Notes under the pieces: model-generated
Database searches by the model: none
What the model was told of the DNA's origin: nothing
What the model saw: the letters and a program-made list of their open reading frames with translations, nothing else
Assembly (NCBI RefSeq): GCF_001704155.1
Contig: NZ_CP016294.1
Span: 539,001-603,000, forward strand
Direction: 5' to 3'
Origin: Stenotrophomonas rhizophila
Lineage (GTDB): Bacteria; Pseudomonadota; Gammaproteobacteria; Xanthomonadales; Xanthomonadaceae
Length of the DNA stretch: 64,000 nucleotides
Shown here: positions 42,212 to 50,853 of the stretch, in pieces
How positions within the stretch are numbered: position 1 is the stretch's first letter
Layout of the letters: each line of letters starts with the position of its first letter
Program-made: the position numbers and the translations under genes

Positions 42212-43104
42212 CAAGGCTCCTCGCTGAACTCGGCTTTGGCCGCGGCCAACACACGATGCGGATGGGTTGCCAGCACCTCGGCGGGCGTGTGGCCATCCAG
42301 CAACACGTGGCCGGACTGAAACCATTCCACTTCGCCCCAGCCGGTACTGCGGCGATCAGTATCAAGAAATGGACCCGGCTCGTGCAGCACCTTCAGGATC
42401 TCTTCGAGGTGCATGACGGGCTGCCCATCGCGTTGGAACTGCCACTGCGGAAAGCGCCAGCTGCCACCCGGCACGGGAAGATAGACACCGAGCAGTTTTC
42501 CTGAGCGACGGTACTTGGTTGCCAGATGGCTGGCGTTCCCGGCGGACGAGCCCAGGTTGCGGCTTACCTCCGCTGCGGTTGGCCATTGACTGGCGAGTTT
42601 CATCCGGCGCGCAGCCGCGTCCTGTTCGAGCTGCTGCGGCTCCGCGTGCTCGGAAGGCTGGCCGTACACACGCCGATAGAGCTCTTCAATCGCGAACAGC
42701 CTGGCCTCTGCAACGCATGAGAAGTCGATCAGCAAGTGATCATCCGCGGCGCTGCCCCGAAGTGCTTTCAGCGAATCCTTGATCGACGTCCCGTGCATAT
42801 GTCTGGCGGTACTGTCCGTGCCCAGCAGAACGTAGTGATACGTCGGCTCGCCCTCGCGAGGAAGAGGGGTATTGGCATGTCTGGTGTAGTGCAAAGACAT
42901 GAAGGCTGTCAGAAGGGCACTTTGGAGATGGTCGTGCGCTGTCTCGCCACGGAGATCGATGACGCGAATGACTTCCTCACGTGCACGCTGCGCGGCACCC
43001 AGTTTGAGGGTGAGCTCCTCCATCGGTTTGATGCCGATCCTGGAGGTCAACTCGCCATTGGATTCGCTCACTTCCAGATAGGAAACGTCATGGGCGATAC
43101 GCAT
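42211..43104 (-). CDS. Long partner (candidate antitoxin) of the RES protein
   Basis: The 297-residue product overlaps the RES start by one base (TGATG). Its C-terminus contains SGHVLLDGHTPAEVLATHPH and resembles the toxin-binding tail of MbcA/ParS/Xre antitoxins, where 'G.TP.EVL...P..V' is common. Residues 185-235 may be a helix-turn-helix region (TAAEVSRNLGSSAGNASHLA). The N-terminal 150 residues, including MEELTLKLGAAQRAREEVIR and YHYVLLGTDSTARHMHGTSI, are unlike a standard antitoxin (usually about 130-160 residues). They could sense a signal or add an activity. Confidence 0.6.
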   Translation of the reverse strand: MRIAHDVSYLEVSESNGELTSRIGIKPMEELTLKLGAAQRAREEVIRVIDLRGETAHDHLQSALLTAFMSLHYTRHANTPLPREGEPTYHYVLLGTDSTARHMHGTSIKDSLKALRGSAADDHLLIDFSCVAEARLFAIEELYRRVYGQPSEHAEPQQLEQDAAARRMKLASQWPTAAEVSRNLGSSAGNASHLATKYRRSGKLLGVYLPVPGGSWRFPQWQFQRDGQPVMHLEEILKVLHEPGPFLDTDRRSTGWGEVEWFQSGHVLLDGHTPAEVLATHPHRVLAAAKAEFSEEP

Positions 43105-43204
43105 GAGGCTCTCCGATAACCAGTGCAGTGCCGATCCCCGGAAGGGGATTCAAGAGCATAGGTTAAACCGGTTAAACCGACAATGAGCGAGGCGCTACAC
43201 CATG

Positions 43205-43230
43205 AAAAAAGCCCCGCAATGCGGGGCTTT
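43205..43230 (-). terminator. Rho-independent terminator of the SPOR-protein gene
   Basis: AAAGCCCCGC and GCGGGGCTTT form a ten-base stem with an AAT loop. On the minus strand it is followed by a six-T run (the A-run at 43205-43210). It lies 33 bases beyond the end of the SPOR gene. Confidence 0.9.
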
Positions 43231-43262
43231 CGGGGTAACTCGCAGGCGATTGACAGTCGGCT

Positions 43263-44123
43263 CTACTGGGCCTTGATGGCCATCGCCTGCAACCCGGTAC
43301 CGTCCAGCTTCTGCTTGGCTTCTGCCAGCTCGCCGGCGGTGCCGTACGGGCCCATGCGCACGCGGTATACGGTCTTGCCGTTGATCTGCGCCGATTCCAC
43401 CCGCGCCGCCAGGCCGATCATGGCCAGCTTGGCCTTGGTGGCTTCGGCATCGCCCGATGCCCCGAAGGCGCCGGCCTGCAGGATGTAACGCACGTTGTTG
43501 GCCGGCTCTGCTGCCGCCGTAGCCGGCGCGGCCGCAGCAGGGGTTTCCGGCTTGGGCGTGGCCGCAGCCGCAACCGGCTTCGGCTGTGCAGCGGCGGCTG
43601 CCGGGCGCTCGGCCACCGGCGCCGGCAACGGGGCCGGTGCAGTGGTGGCGGTGCCTGCGGTAGCCGTTGCAGTGGTCTGTGCCGGCGTGGCCGCGGGAAC
43701 CGGGCGGCCTTCCAGCGCGGCCTGCGCGCGCTGCGCTTCGGCCTTGGCCCGGCGCTGGTCTTCGGCACGCGCGCTGGCGGCCAGCTCCGCATCGGACATT
43801 TCCACTTCCTTGCCCGGAAGCAGGGTGTAGAAGTCGTACTGCGTGGCGGCGGGCTTGGCCGGCTCGGCAGGTTTGGCGGCCGCACCCGGCTTGGGCAGTT
43901 CGGCGCCCACGTCGGTGTCCGCGTCGCTGACCGGGGCCGGCTGCGCGTTCGGGTCCGGCTGCGGGCCTACCCGCAGGAAGCCGTCGCCATCGTTCTTGAA
44001 CAGGTTCGGTGCCGCCAGGAACACCACCGCGGCAATCGCCACGCCGGCCACCAGCCACACCCATCCGGGCGTGCCTTGGCTGGTGTTGCGTCGCGCCTGG
44101 GTCTTGCCGCGTCGTGCTGCCAT
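43263..44123 (-). CDS. SPOR-domain membrane protein (FtsN-like layout)
   Basis: The 286-residue protein has a short basic cytoplasmic tail (MAARRGKTQARRN), one membrane helix at about residues 20-42, and a long Ala/Pro/Lys/Thr-rich periplasmic linker. A C-terminal SPOR domain covers about residues 207-286, with NVRYILQAGAFGASGDAEAT and VYRVRMGPYGTAGELAEAKQ. SPOR domains bind denuded peptidoglycan at the septum. It follows argS by 18 bases, the same argS-ftsN-type neighbourhood seen in many gammaproteobacteria, which supports an FtsN-like role in division. Confidence 0.88.
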   Translation of the reverse strand: MAARRGKTQARRNTSQGTPGWVWLVAGVAIAAVVFLAAPNLFKNDGDGFLRVGPQPDPNAQPAPVSDADTDVGAELPKPGAAAKPAEPAKPAATQYDFYTLLPGKEVEMSDAELAASARAEDQRRAKAEAQRAQAALEGRPVPAATPAQTTATATAGTATTAPAPLPAPVAERPAAAAAQPKPVAAAATPKPETPAAAAPATAAAEPANNVRYILQAGAFGASGDAEATKAKLAMIGLAARVESAQINGKTVYRVRMGPYGTAGELAEAKQKLDGTGLQAMAIKAQ

Positions 44124-44141
44124 TTACTGCTTCTCCACTGC

Positions 44142-45830
44142 TTACATTTTTTCCGGGGCGGAAACGCCCAGGATGTTCAGACCATTGGCCAGCACCTGGC
44201 GGGCGGCACACGCCAGCGTCAGCTTGGCATTGCGCTCGGCCTCGTCAGCCACCAGCACCTGCGTGCCGTGATACCACGTGTGGAAGGCGTGCGCCAATTC
44301 ACGCAGGTACTGCGCGATCAGGTGCGGTTCCAGCGCGATGCCGGCCGCTTCCACCACTTCCGGGAAGCGCGACATTTCCACCATCAGCCACAGCGAAGGT
44401 TCGTCGTTCAGCGTCGACAGGCCGGCAAGACCCTCGGCCGGGGTGTACGACAGCCCCTTCTCCTGTGCCTGGCGCAGCAGGCTGCACACGCGGGCGTGCG
44501 CATACTGCACGTAGAACACCGGGTTGTCATTGCTTTGCTGGCGGGCCAGGTCGATATCGAAGGTCAGCTGCGAATCGGGCTTGCGCGCAATCAGGAACCA
44601 GCGGGTGGCATCGCGGCCGGCTTCCTCGATCAGGTCGCGAAGAGTCAGGTAGCTGCCGGCCCGCTTGGACAGCTTCACTTCCTCGCCGCCGCGCATCACC
44701 GTCACCATCTGGTGCAGCACGTACTCCGGCCAGCCCTTGGGAATGCCCACGTCCAGCGCCTGCAGGCCGGCGCGCACGCGCGCCAGCGAACCGTGGTGGT
44801 CCGCGCCCAGCTCGGTGATGGCGCGCTCATACCCGCGCTGCCACTTGCTCAGGTGATAGGCCACGTCCGGCAGGAAGTAGGTGTAGGTGCCGTCGGACTT
44901 GCGCATCACGCGGTCCTTGTCGTCACCGAAATCGGTGGAGCGCAGCCACAGCGCGCCGCCTTCCTCGTAGGTATGGCCAGCGGCCTTGAGCTGGGCCACG
45001 GTCTCTTCGACCTTGCCGTCCTTGTACAGCGAGCTCTCCAGGAAGTAGATGTCGAAATCCACCCCGAACGCGGCCAGGTCCTGGTTCTGCTCGTTGCGCA
45101 GGTAAGCCACGGCAAAGCGGCGGATCGCGTCCAGGTTGTCCGGGTCGCGCTCGCCCACCACCGCATGGCCTTCCAGCTCCACGGTGGCGCCGGCCAGGTA
45201 GGCCTTGGCCACGTCTTCGATGTAATCGCCGCGGTAGCCGCCTTCCGGCCAGCCGGCGTCGTCGGGCTTGATGCCCTTGGCGCGTGCCTGGGTGGACAGG
45301 GCCAGGTTCTCGATCTGCACGCCGGCGTCGTTGTAGTAGAACTCGCGCTTGGCGTTCCAGCCGTTCACATCCAGCAGGCGGGCCAGGCAGTCGCCGATGG
45401 CCGCCGCGCGGCCGTGGCCCACATGCAGGGGCCCGGTCGGGTTGGCCGACACGTATTCCACGCCCACCGTGCGGCCGTTGCCGCTCAGGTTGTGGCCGTA
45501 ATCAGCCCCTTCCTTGAGCACGCTGACCGCTTCGCGCTGGTAGGCGCTGGGGGCGAGGTGGAAATTGATGAAGCCCGGGCCGGCGATCTCAACGCGCAGC
45601 ACATCGTCGCTCTTGGGCAGCGCATCCAGCAGGGCCTGGGCCAGGGCGCGCGGGTTGCTGCGCGCCGGCTTGGCCAGCAGCATGGCGGCATTGGTGGCGA
45701 AATCACCGTGTTCACGGGTCTTCGGGCGTTCCACCACGAATTCCGGGGTCAGGGTATCGGCCGGCAGAGTGCCGTTGGCGCGCAAGGCTTCGATGCCTTG
45801 GCTGATCAGGGCGCGGAGGAGATTTTTCAC
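44142..45830 (-). CDS. argS: Arginyl-tRNA synthetase
   Basis: The 562-residue class I synthetase has the N-terminal Add1 domain ([20 protein letters not shown]), the HIGH-type motif [20 protein letters not shown], and the KMSKS-equivalent KLSKRAG. A C-terminal DALR anticodon-binding domain contains [15 protein letters not shown] and ends in [15 protein letters not shown]. Length and motifs match bacterial ArgS. It charges tRNA-Arg and is essential. The SPOR gene lies 18 bases downstream. Confidence 0.97.
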   Translation of the reverse strand: MKNLLRALISQGIEALRANGTLPADTLTPEFVVERPKTREHGDFATNAAMLLAKPARSNPRALAQALLDALPKSDDVLRVEIAGPGFINFHLAPSAYQREAVSVLKEGADYGHNLSGNGRTVGVEYVSANPTGPLHVGHGRAAAIGDCLARLLDVNGWNAKREFYYNDAGVQIENLALSTQARAKGIKPDDAGWPEGGYRGDYIEDVAKAYLAGATVELEGHAVVGERDPDNLDAIRRFAVAYLRNEQNQDLAAFGVDFDIYFLESSLYKDGKVEETVAQLKAAGHTYEEGGALWLRSTDFGDDKDRVMRKSDGTYTYFLPDVAYHLSKWQRGYERAITELGADHHGSLARVRAGLQALDVGIPKGWPEYVLHQMVTVMRGGEEVKLSKRAGSYLTLRDLIEEAGRDATRWFLIARKPDSQLTFDIDLARQQSNDNPVFYVQYAHARVCSLLRQAQEKGLSYTPAEGLAGLSTLNDEPSLWLMVEMSRFPEVVEAAGIALEPHLIAQYLRELAHAFHTWYHGTQVLVADEAERNAKLTLACAARQVLANGLNILGVSAPEKM

Positions 45831-45983
45831 AGGGCCTGCTTTGAGACTGGAGCGGCGGAATCCGCAATTTTAGCCCAGAAGCCGCCCCGATCCATTGAAC
45901 CGGGACACAGCGGGGGGCGGGAAGGCGGGCGTGGGGTGGGGCGGGAGGCCTTAAGGACAGGGGGACTGGGCTGACCGGCCCGT

Positions 45984-46682
45984 TCAGCTTCGGAAAGAGA
46001 GGTCTCGTCGGAGCCAGCCAAGGGATGCCAGAGAAACCGGGGCGCCATCCCCCACCACGATGTGGTCGACCAATCGCACGCCGACCAAGGGCAGTGCCTC
46101 CACCAGCTGCCGGGTGATCTGGCGGTCTGCCTCTGAGGGAGTGGAATTTCCCGAGGGGTGGTTGTGCCCAACGATCACGGCTGCCGCGTTGTGGAGCAAG
46201 GCGCGGCGCGCGACCTCGCGGGGGTACACCACGGCAGAGTCGATGGTCCCGGTGAAAAGCTCCTCGAAGGCGATGGCCCGATTTCGATTGTCCACGAACA
46301 GTGCGGCAAAGATCTCCTGCTTTCGTCCGCGCAAGCGCTGCTTGAAGTAGCGCGTGGAGGTCGTTGCATCGAGCATGCTCTCTCCGCGTTCCAAGTCAGC
46401 AAGCAGATAGCGGTCGGTCAGTTCAAGTGCGGCGACCAATTCGCAGGCCCGGGCAAGTCCAAGTCCGGGCAGTTTCTTCAGCTGCCGCACGTCCATGTCC
46501 AATAGACGGCGGAGGGGACCGTGCGCCTGCACCAGGAGCTGCGCTTGCTCCAGTGCATTCAGTCCGTTGCAGCCGGTTCCAAGGAAGAGCGCCAATAGCT
46601 CTGCATCGGTGAGGGCCCCCGGTCCGCGCCCCATAAGCTTCTCGCGAGGACGATCTTCTTTCGGCCAGTGCTTGATGGTCAT
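45984..46682 (-). CDS. radC: RadC/YeeS-family JAB-domain protein
   Basis: The start at 46682 (MTIKHWPKEDRPREKLMGRG) gives 232 residues. A helix-hairpin-helix-like segment (LKKLPGLGLARACELVAA) precedes the JAMM metalloprotease-like domain with the family signature VIVGHNHPSGNSTPSEAD; the glutamate in EELFTGTIDSA completes the metal site. The RadC name is historical, and direct DNA-repair activity has not been firmly shown. It borders the accessory island, and the coaBC gene on the far side is its usual neighbour in xanthomonads as I recall. Confidence 0.93.
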   Translation of the reverse strand: MTIKHWPKEDRPREKLMGRGPGALTDAELLALFLGTGCNGLNALEQAQLLVQAHGPLRRLLDMDVRQLKKLPGLGLARACELVAALELTDRYLLADLERGESMLDATTSTRYFKQRLRGRKQEIFAALFVDNRNRAIAFEELFTGTIDSAVVYPREVARRALLHNAAAVIVGHNHPSGNSTPSEADRQITRQLVEALPLVGVRLVDHIVVGDGAPVSLASLGWLRRDLSFRS

Positions 46683-46949
46683 GCCGATCAGTGTTAACCA
46701 CTTCGCGAATTTGGGCGATAGGGAAGTGCCCAATAAGAATGTCAGGGACTATGAGAAGACTTACCTAGGCTGATCTGGCCCCTAGGTCGTGGCCTGGACG
46801 AGCACGCTCTTGTCGATCTCCAAGTTCGCGGAAGCACGGGCTATCTGCTGGAAGGTCGAGGTCCATCCCCGCTCTGGAAAATGGGCCTGATGTGCCTGGA
46901 TTCAGAGTTGCGAGGTTAGTTTTGAACCCGTTCTCATGGCCACTTCCTG

Positions 46950-47078
46950 TGCGAGTATTTCCTGCAGTCGCAAGGATTGCCCAGCACTCTGTGAGTCGAT
47001 CAGCGACACCAGAGGGCTCAACGGAGGCGTATGCTTGGCCTAAGCAACAAGATCGGAGTCTGCGGGTGCGACATGATA
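46950..47078 (-). pseudogene. Partial, degraded copy of the gene at 49860-50519
   Basis: Alignment by eye with 50179-50310 shows long shared stretches, such as TTTCCTGCAG.CGCAAGGATT and TGTGAGTCGATCAGCGACAC. Substitutions and small length changes destroy the reading frame. This is the relic of a second copy of the intact gene. Confidence 0.75.
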
Positions 47079-47307
47079 TGACCTGTCCAAGCGAGAGAGC
47101 CGGGCAAGCACGGTTCCCTCGATCTGCCCCGCACCTGCCATCGGGCTGCGTGCTTCAATTCTGGCACGTTTCAGACGGCGAAGGCAGTTCGCCCGGGGAT
47201 CAACCGGGCTGAGTAAGGCGGTACATGCGAGTGCCGGAATCTGGTTGAAGAATGTCTTCCTGCATCGACTGCGCAAGAAATCTCGCCACTTCCTGCTCGG
47301 TAAGCGA

Positions 47308-47330
47308 CAAGGCCCGCGATGCGGGCCTTG
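47308..47330. terminator. Hairpin after the 47335 gene
   Basis: CAAGGCCCGC and GCGGGCCTTG are exact complements around a GAT loop. The hairpin starts four bases past the end of the small exported-protein gene on the minus strand. No T-run follows. Confidence 0.6.
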
Positions 47331-47334
47331 TGCG

Positions 47335-47715
47335 TTATGGGTGGAAATCAAGCATCTCCGTCCCCTTTGATTCGCATTCAAAACTGTCAACCACTTTCGC
47401 ACCCTTGACGTTGATGGCGATGTTTCCAACATGGCCATCAACTGACTCCGTGTGATATGCGAGATCACAGACATCGCCGACCTCAGGCAAGCGTTTGCCC
47501 TCTTCAAAATGCGGATAGAAAAAATCAAGCTCAGAACTATCTGCCTTAACCTTGAACCCCACATAGGTGCGCAGGTAGCCGCTAAAAGGCGGGATAGCTG
47601 ATCGCTCCACGATAATCGCCTGAATGAGCTTTTTCGTTTGTTGCTTTGGTTTCGGTGAAGCGCACGCAGATCCGATCCCAAGCAACAAGACCAATAAAAA
47701 AAATCTCGTGGTCAT
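47335..47715 (-). CDS. Small exported protein of unknown function, possible orphan immunity protein
   Basis: From the ATG at 47715 the product is 126 residues with a signal peptide or lipoprotein-like start (TTRFFLLVLLLGIGSACASP). The -3 position of the would-be lipobox is Gly, so lipidation is uncertain. The rest is a small domain with AYHTESVDGHVGNIAINVKG and a Cys near the C-terminus. The start codon overlaps the stop of an upstream coding remnant (TGATG), as toxin and immunity genes often do. No family recognised. Confidence 0.65.
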   Translation of the reverse strand: MTTRFFLLVLLLGIGSACASPKPKQQTKKLIQAIIVERSAIPPFSGYLRTYVGFKVKADSSELDFFYPHFEEGKRLPEVGDVCDLAYHTESVDGHVGNIAINVKGAKVVDSFECESKGTEMLDFHP

Positions 47716-47850
47716 CAAGGAGTCCCGTTCTGATCCAGCAGGAAGTTGTAAGACTTAATGGTAGCTCCGCTGGCATCTTGGTACTGAACACCAAAATTGG
47801 AGCTGTCGGAACCAGCATCGCGGCGCGCGCAGTCAGCGACATTGGAGAGC
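47716..47850 (-). pseudogene. 3' remnant of a larger gene, possibly a polymorphic toxin
   Basis: About 40 codons read convincingly as protein on the minus strand: DAGSDSSNFGVQYQDASGAT, then IKSYNFLLDQNGTP and stop. The stop overlaps the start of the exported-protein gene. The frame upstream runs into sequence with no coding character, so only the tail remains. Confidence 0.45.
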
Positions 47851-47905
47851 GGTCGCGCGGCCAATCGGGGAGAACCGTGGTTGAGCCGGACAACCGACGA
47901 TCGGC

Positions 47906-48556
47906 CTAGAGACCTTCCCCAGTCACGAGGCGAATCTTCTCGCCATCGGGAAGGTTGCTGATCTGTCTGGCAAGATTCCCACGCACCCTCATGGCCCGCT
48001 CCGAGTCCATGGGCGACAAATTGGAAACGGAGAACGGCCCGCCAAGCACGAACGGAGCCTTGGGCACCAGACGCATCTTCGCAGGCAGGGGGCCGTGGAG
48101 CAGTTGCCATTCCCTTGCAACCGGATGGCCAGTCAGAAACGCGAAGTCACCAAGCACGGCAGCCGCCCATTCCTCAAGCGATTCGCCAAGCAAGGTCAAC
48201 TCTCCGGTCTCAGGATCAAACTGCCAAACCCTGCCATCCTTCAAGCAGAACTGACCACCGAAAGCGTCCTCCGCGAAGAACAGGCATCCGGCGGCCAGTT
48301 CGCCGTACTCGCTCCGCCAGCCGGAATCGCTGTTCCAATCATCAAGTCCGACGCTTGAAGGAGAGTTGTTGGATGGGAAGAAGTGCAGGGCAGATTCGAA
48401 TGCATGGAAGCCGTTCTTCTCGCCAAGAATGCCCGCCAACTCCATGGGTACGCCGCCAAGCTGCATGCAAGCTTCCAGGTCGATCCCCGTGCCGCCAGGC
48501 GAAAAGGCTGGCGAGCTGAGTTCCAGTAGCTTCGTCGTGGCTGGTCCAACACTCAT
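47906..48556 (-). CDS. SMI1/KNR4 (SUKH) family protein, probable immunity protein
   Basis: The 216-residue cytoplasmic protein has hallmarks of the SUKH fold. An early helix holds LPxxL-like residues (LGGVPMELAGILGEKNGFHA), followed by FESALHFFPS. The core is WRSEYGELAAGCLFFAEDAF with GGQFCLKDGRVWQFDPETGE and LGESLEEWAAAVLGDF. SUKH proteins neutralise polymorphic toxins, often nucleases. No matching toxin gene lies beside it, so it is probably an orphan immunity gene. Confidence 0.82.
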   Translation of the reverse strand: MSVGPATTKLLELSSPAFSPGGTGIDLEACMQLGGVPMELAGILGEKNGFHAFESALHFFPSNNSPSSVGLDDWNSDSGWRSEYGELAAGCLFFAEDAFGGQFCLKDGRVWQFDPETGELTLLGESLEEWAAAVLGDFAFLTGHPVAREWQLLHGPLPAKMRLVPKAPFVLGGPFSVSNLSPMDSERAMRVRGNLARQISNLPDGEKIRLVTGEGL

Positions 48557-48683
48557 TCTTCATCCCCCTTAACAACGATGGCGGTTTCGAGCTGACTGAG
48601 GCTACCCGAGTCATGCTCCAGTCCAGCGGACCAGTGCCCATTCAGCGATGCACCGCACGGCAAGTTCCCTACGGTGCCGTCTG

Positions 48684-49247
48684 CTACACCACCGGCCTCC
48701 GAAGCGGTTCAAGATAGTCGAACCCAGATGCCTCGAACAACGACTCCAACGCATCCAGGCCATTCTCCTTCTTGAAATCAACCTCTGATCTGGTGATTGG
48801 AAGAAGCCAGTAGCAGCTGATTCTGGCACCGTTGCCAAGATCTGCGATCTCAGTGGTGGGCCCGTCGAGATAGGGGAGAGACAAGAGGCCATGCTCACAC
48901 GGCGATTCACCGATCCACGGCTTGCCAAAGTCGACCGTGTCGCCTAGTCGCATGCCTCCGATTTCCCGGTGATAGCTGGCAACTGCCGCCAACAACTCTG
49001 GGACTTCAGCACTGGCACTCAAACTCAACATATGAAGCTCGATTGGGTTACGCATCCCTTCGGACATGCCTACCGTTGCGTAGGTCCACATGTCACGACC
49101 GGAACCCGGCGGCAGGCTGAGGATTTCGAATAGCGGTGAAAGCCTGGAGCGTGGGCTGGTCGGGAACTCAGTGTCCCGCATCGTTCCCTTCCATGCTTCT
49201 GCGTAGTGGTGACGAAGCACTTCGACGTATCTGGATGCTGGCAACAT
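48684..49247 (-). CDS. Suppressor-of-fused (SUFU) domain protein, probable immunity protein
   Basis: The ATG at 49247 follows GGGAGAGTCTTG; a TTG one codon upstream is possible. The 187-residue protein contains RDMWTYATVGMSEG and ELHMLSLSASAEVPELLAAV, plus DFGKPWIGESPCEHGLLSLP and ISCYWLLPITRSEVDFKKEN. That order is typical of bacterial SUFU domains, which act as immunity proteins in polymorphic toxin systems. It sits between the SUKH gene and two unknown genes on the same strand. Confidence 0.85.
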   Translation of the reverse strand: MLPASRYVEVLRHHYAEAWKGTMRDTEFPTSPRSRLSPLFEILSLPPGSGRDMWTYATVGMSEGMRNPIELHMLSLSASAEVPELLAAVASYHREIGGMRLGDTVDFGKPWIGESPCEHGLLSLPYLDGPTTEIADLGNGARISCYWLLPITRSEVDFKKENGLDALESLFEASGFDYLEPLRRPVV

Positions 49248-49403
49248 CAAGACTCTCCCTCGGTGGCTGGAAGCGCCGTCAACCCGAGCATCGGAAGGGA
49301 GATCATCGAAGGCATCAAGATGGCATGGAGGCGGCTACGAGCCCTATAGGTCGCTGACAGATTGACACACATCGCGGTCGTTTGGCGTATCACGGGAGAA
49401 TGA

Positions 49404-49850
49404 TCAGAATGTGCCGTGTGTTCGGTGTTTCCACGCGTCGCCAAATCCCGGTACGCTACTTGAAAGCGCTTGTAGCACAGCGCTCCTGCTCAATCCTGCT
49501 TCGAACGCGAGTCCGACGAGGAACTCGCCCATGTAGGAGCTGAGGCCGTCTGGGGCCGTCAGCGCACTCCAGACAATGCGATCCACCGTGTCCAGCCGAC
49601 CTTGGCTGTCCAGCTTGGAGGAGTAGGTTTTGAGCCAACTGTCACGGGCTTCGGAACGCTGAAACGTCCAGAACTCGCGAGCGGCTTTAACAGCCGACCT
49701 CTGATCGTGGTCAAGGCGGGGGCTGAGGAGGTCGCAGAAGGCAAGTGCGAGCATCGCTCTCTCACAAACATCGTTCTCGAGACAGGCGGCTTCGAGGACT
49801 TGGCCCAGCACCGCTTGCAGATCGGCTTGCGACTCCAGATCGTTCGTCAT
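49404..49850 (-). CDS. Hypothetical cytoplasmic protein in the immunity-gene island
   Basis: The 148-residue product is mostly helical and acidic, with no signal or membrane segment. The start follows GAGG. Visible blocks are ERAMLALAFCDLLSPRLDHD and DTVDRIVWSALTAPDGLSSY. The gene ends 153 bases before the SUFU start and begins nine bases after the stop of the 219-residue gene at 49860. No family recognised. Context suggests an immunity role. Confidence 0.65.
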   Translation of the reverse strand: MTNDLESQADLQAVLGQVLEAACLENDVCERAMLALAFCDLLSPRLDHDQRSAVKAAREFWTFQRSEARDSWLKTYSSKLDSQGRLDTVDRIVWSALTAPDGLSSYMGEFLVGLAFEAGLSRSAVLQALSSSVPGFGDAWKHRTHGTF

Positions 49851-49859
49851 GGGCCGCCT

Positions 49860-50519
49860 CTAGAGAGTATGAGCTGAAAAGAACACGATTGTGTTGTGGT
49901 GGGTATCAAACAGAAGTCTGCGCCCGTCCTCCTGAAAGGCCATGTACTCGAAGTAGTGCAGGCTCTGGATGAGCTCAACAAGGATGAGCTTGTCGGCGAG
50001 CCGCAACACCGGCCATGGTCCTTGCTCATCATCCGTTATGGCAACGAACAATGAATTCCCGTCCATCTCCCCTATCTTCTGGGAGAGGATATTCTCCCAT
50101 GCAGCTACGTCATCTCCATAGTGGATGGTCTCTGCGCTTCGAAGCGCCGTCCACCAATGAACTGACTCACTATTCTCTGTGTGAAACTTTCCTGCAGCCG
50201 CAAGGATTTCCTCGGCTGCCTGTGAGTCGATCAGCGACACCAGGGGGCTTAACGCAGCCATCTGTTTGGCGATACGCAACAAGTCGGAGTCTTCAGATGC
50301 ACGCTTCGACGTCTGGTAGCTGGCAAGGAGGCCGTCTGCCAAGTCAACTATCATTCTGTCGTGTATGGTGTCACTGGAAAAGTCGGCCAGTACTCTGAAC
50401 TCTGAATCATTCTTGATTGATCCACGCCTCAATACTGCACAGACCTTCCTCATATTCCTGTCGACAAACAAGTTGAAATCGAAGCCATGCCGTTCGATCA
50501 GCACTTTACTGGCATCCAC
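49860..50519 (-). CDS. Hypothetical protein in the immunity-gene island, with a decayed duplicate nearby
   Basis: A GTG at 50519 preceded by AGGAG at the right distance starts a 219-residue cytoplasmic protein. It is alpha/beta with VDLADGLLASYQTSKRASED in the first half and LRLADKLILVELIQSLHYFE near the end. It lies seven bases after the stop of the 63-residue gene, so they are co-transcribed. A frame-broken partial copy lies at 46950-47078. No family recognised. Confidence 0.68.
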   Translation of the reverse strand: MDASKVLIERHGFDFNLFVDRNMRKVCAVLRRGSIKNDSEFRVLADFSSDTIHDRMIVDLADGLLASYQTSKRASEDSDLLRIAKQMAALSPLVSLIDSQAAEEILAAAGKFHTENSESVHWWTALRSAETIHYGDDVAAWENILSQKIGEMDGNSLFVAITDDEQGPWPVLRLADKLILVELIQSLHYFEYMAFQEDGRRLLFDTHHNTIVFFSAHTL

Positions 50520-50525
50520 CCGCTC

Positions 50526-50717
50526 CTAGTCAGGGAGGTGGCTGAGTCCCTCTGCCAGGCTGTCGGCAATTGAGTACAGAGCGGGCGATCCAGCGAGCTT
50601 TACGACTGCGGTCCGTTGCATGCCAACAATCTTATCTGGCACACCGGTACTGGCCAGGATCGAAATGGCATCTTGGCACCACGACGCTAAGACTTTGTAG
50701 TCGATACTGGAACTCAT
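50526..50717 (-). CDS. Small hypothetical protein
   Basis: The 63-residue product starts MSSSIDYKVLASWCQDAISI and ends SIADSLAEGLSHLPD. It is helical and has no signal. The start at 50717 has only a weak GGCGGG site; longer frames upstream look non-coding. Its stop, TAG, is part of the ribosome site of the following gene, which supports real coupling. Confidence 0.5.
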   Translation of the reverse strand: MSSSIDYKVLASWCQDAISILASTGVPDKIVGMQRTAVVKLAGSPALYSIADSLAEGLSHLPD

Positions 50718-50853
50718 CCCGCCATGATCCCGAGTTGATGCCCCTGCAAGGTGCAAGGGAGCCGAAGGCTGCGTTCGAGGCCTCATGATATACGGGCCCG
50801 GCGCATTGAATGCTGATGCGGGCGCGAAGGGGGGCATAAGGAGGGGCGAGGCG

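Larger units (their letters stand above)
46683..47334 (-). pseudogene. Decayed gene fragments at the radC edge of the island
   Basis: No intact gene is visible in about 650 bases, but three remnants on the minus strand look formerly coding. The first is 46782 to about 46890, ending TFQQIARASANLEIDKSVLV plus a few residues. The second is 46950-47078, a broken partial copy of the 219-residue gene at 49860-50519. The third is 47200-47307, containing SLTEQEVARFLAQSMQEDIL and ending MYRLTQPG. None has a complete start-to-stop frame with a ribosome site. Confidence 0.55.

Noticed and set aside
42526..43119. Plus-strand frames opposite the RES partner gene
   Set aside because: No ribosome sites; the minus-strand gene is coupled to the RES gene and has antitoxin-like features.
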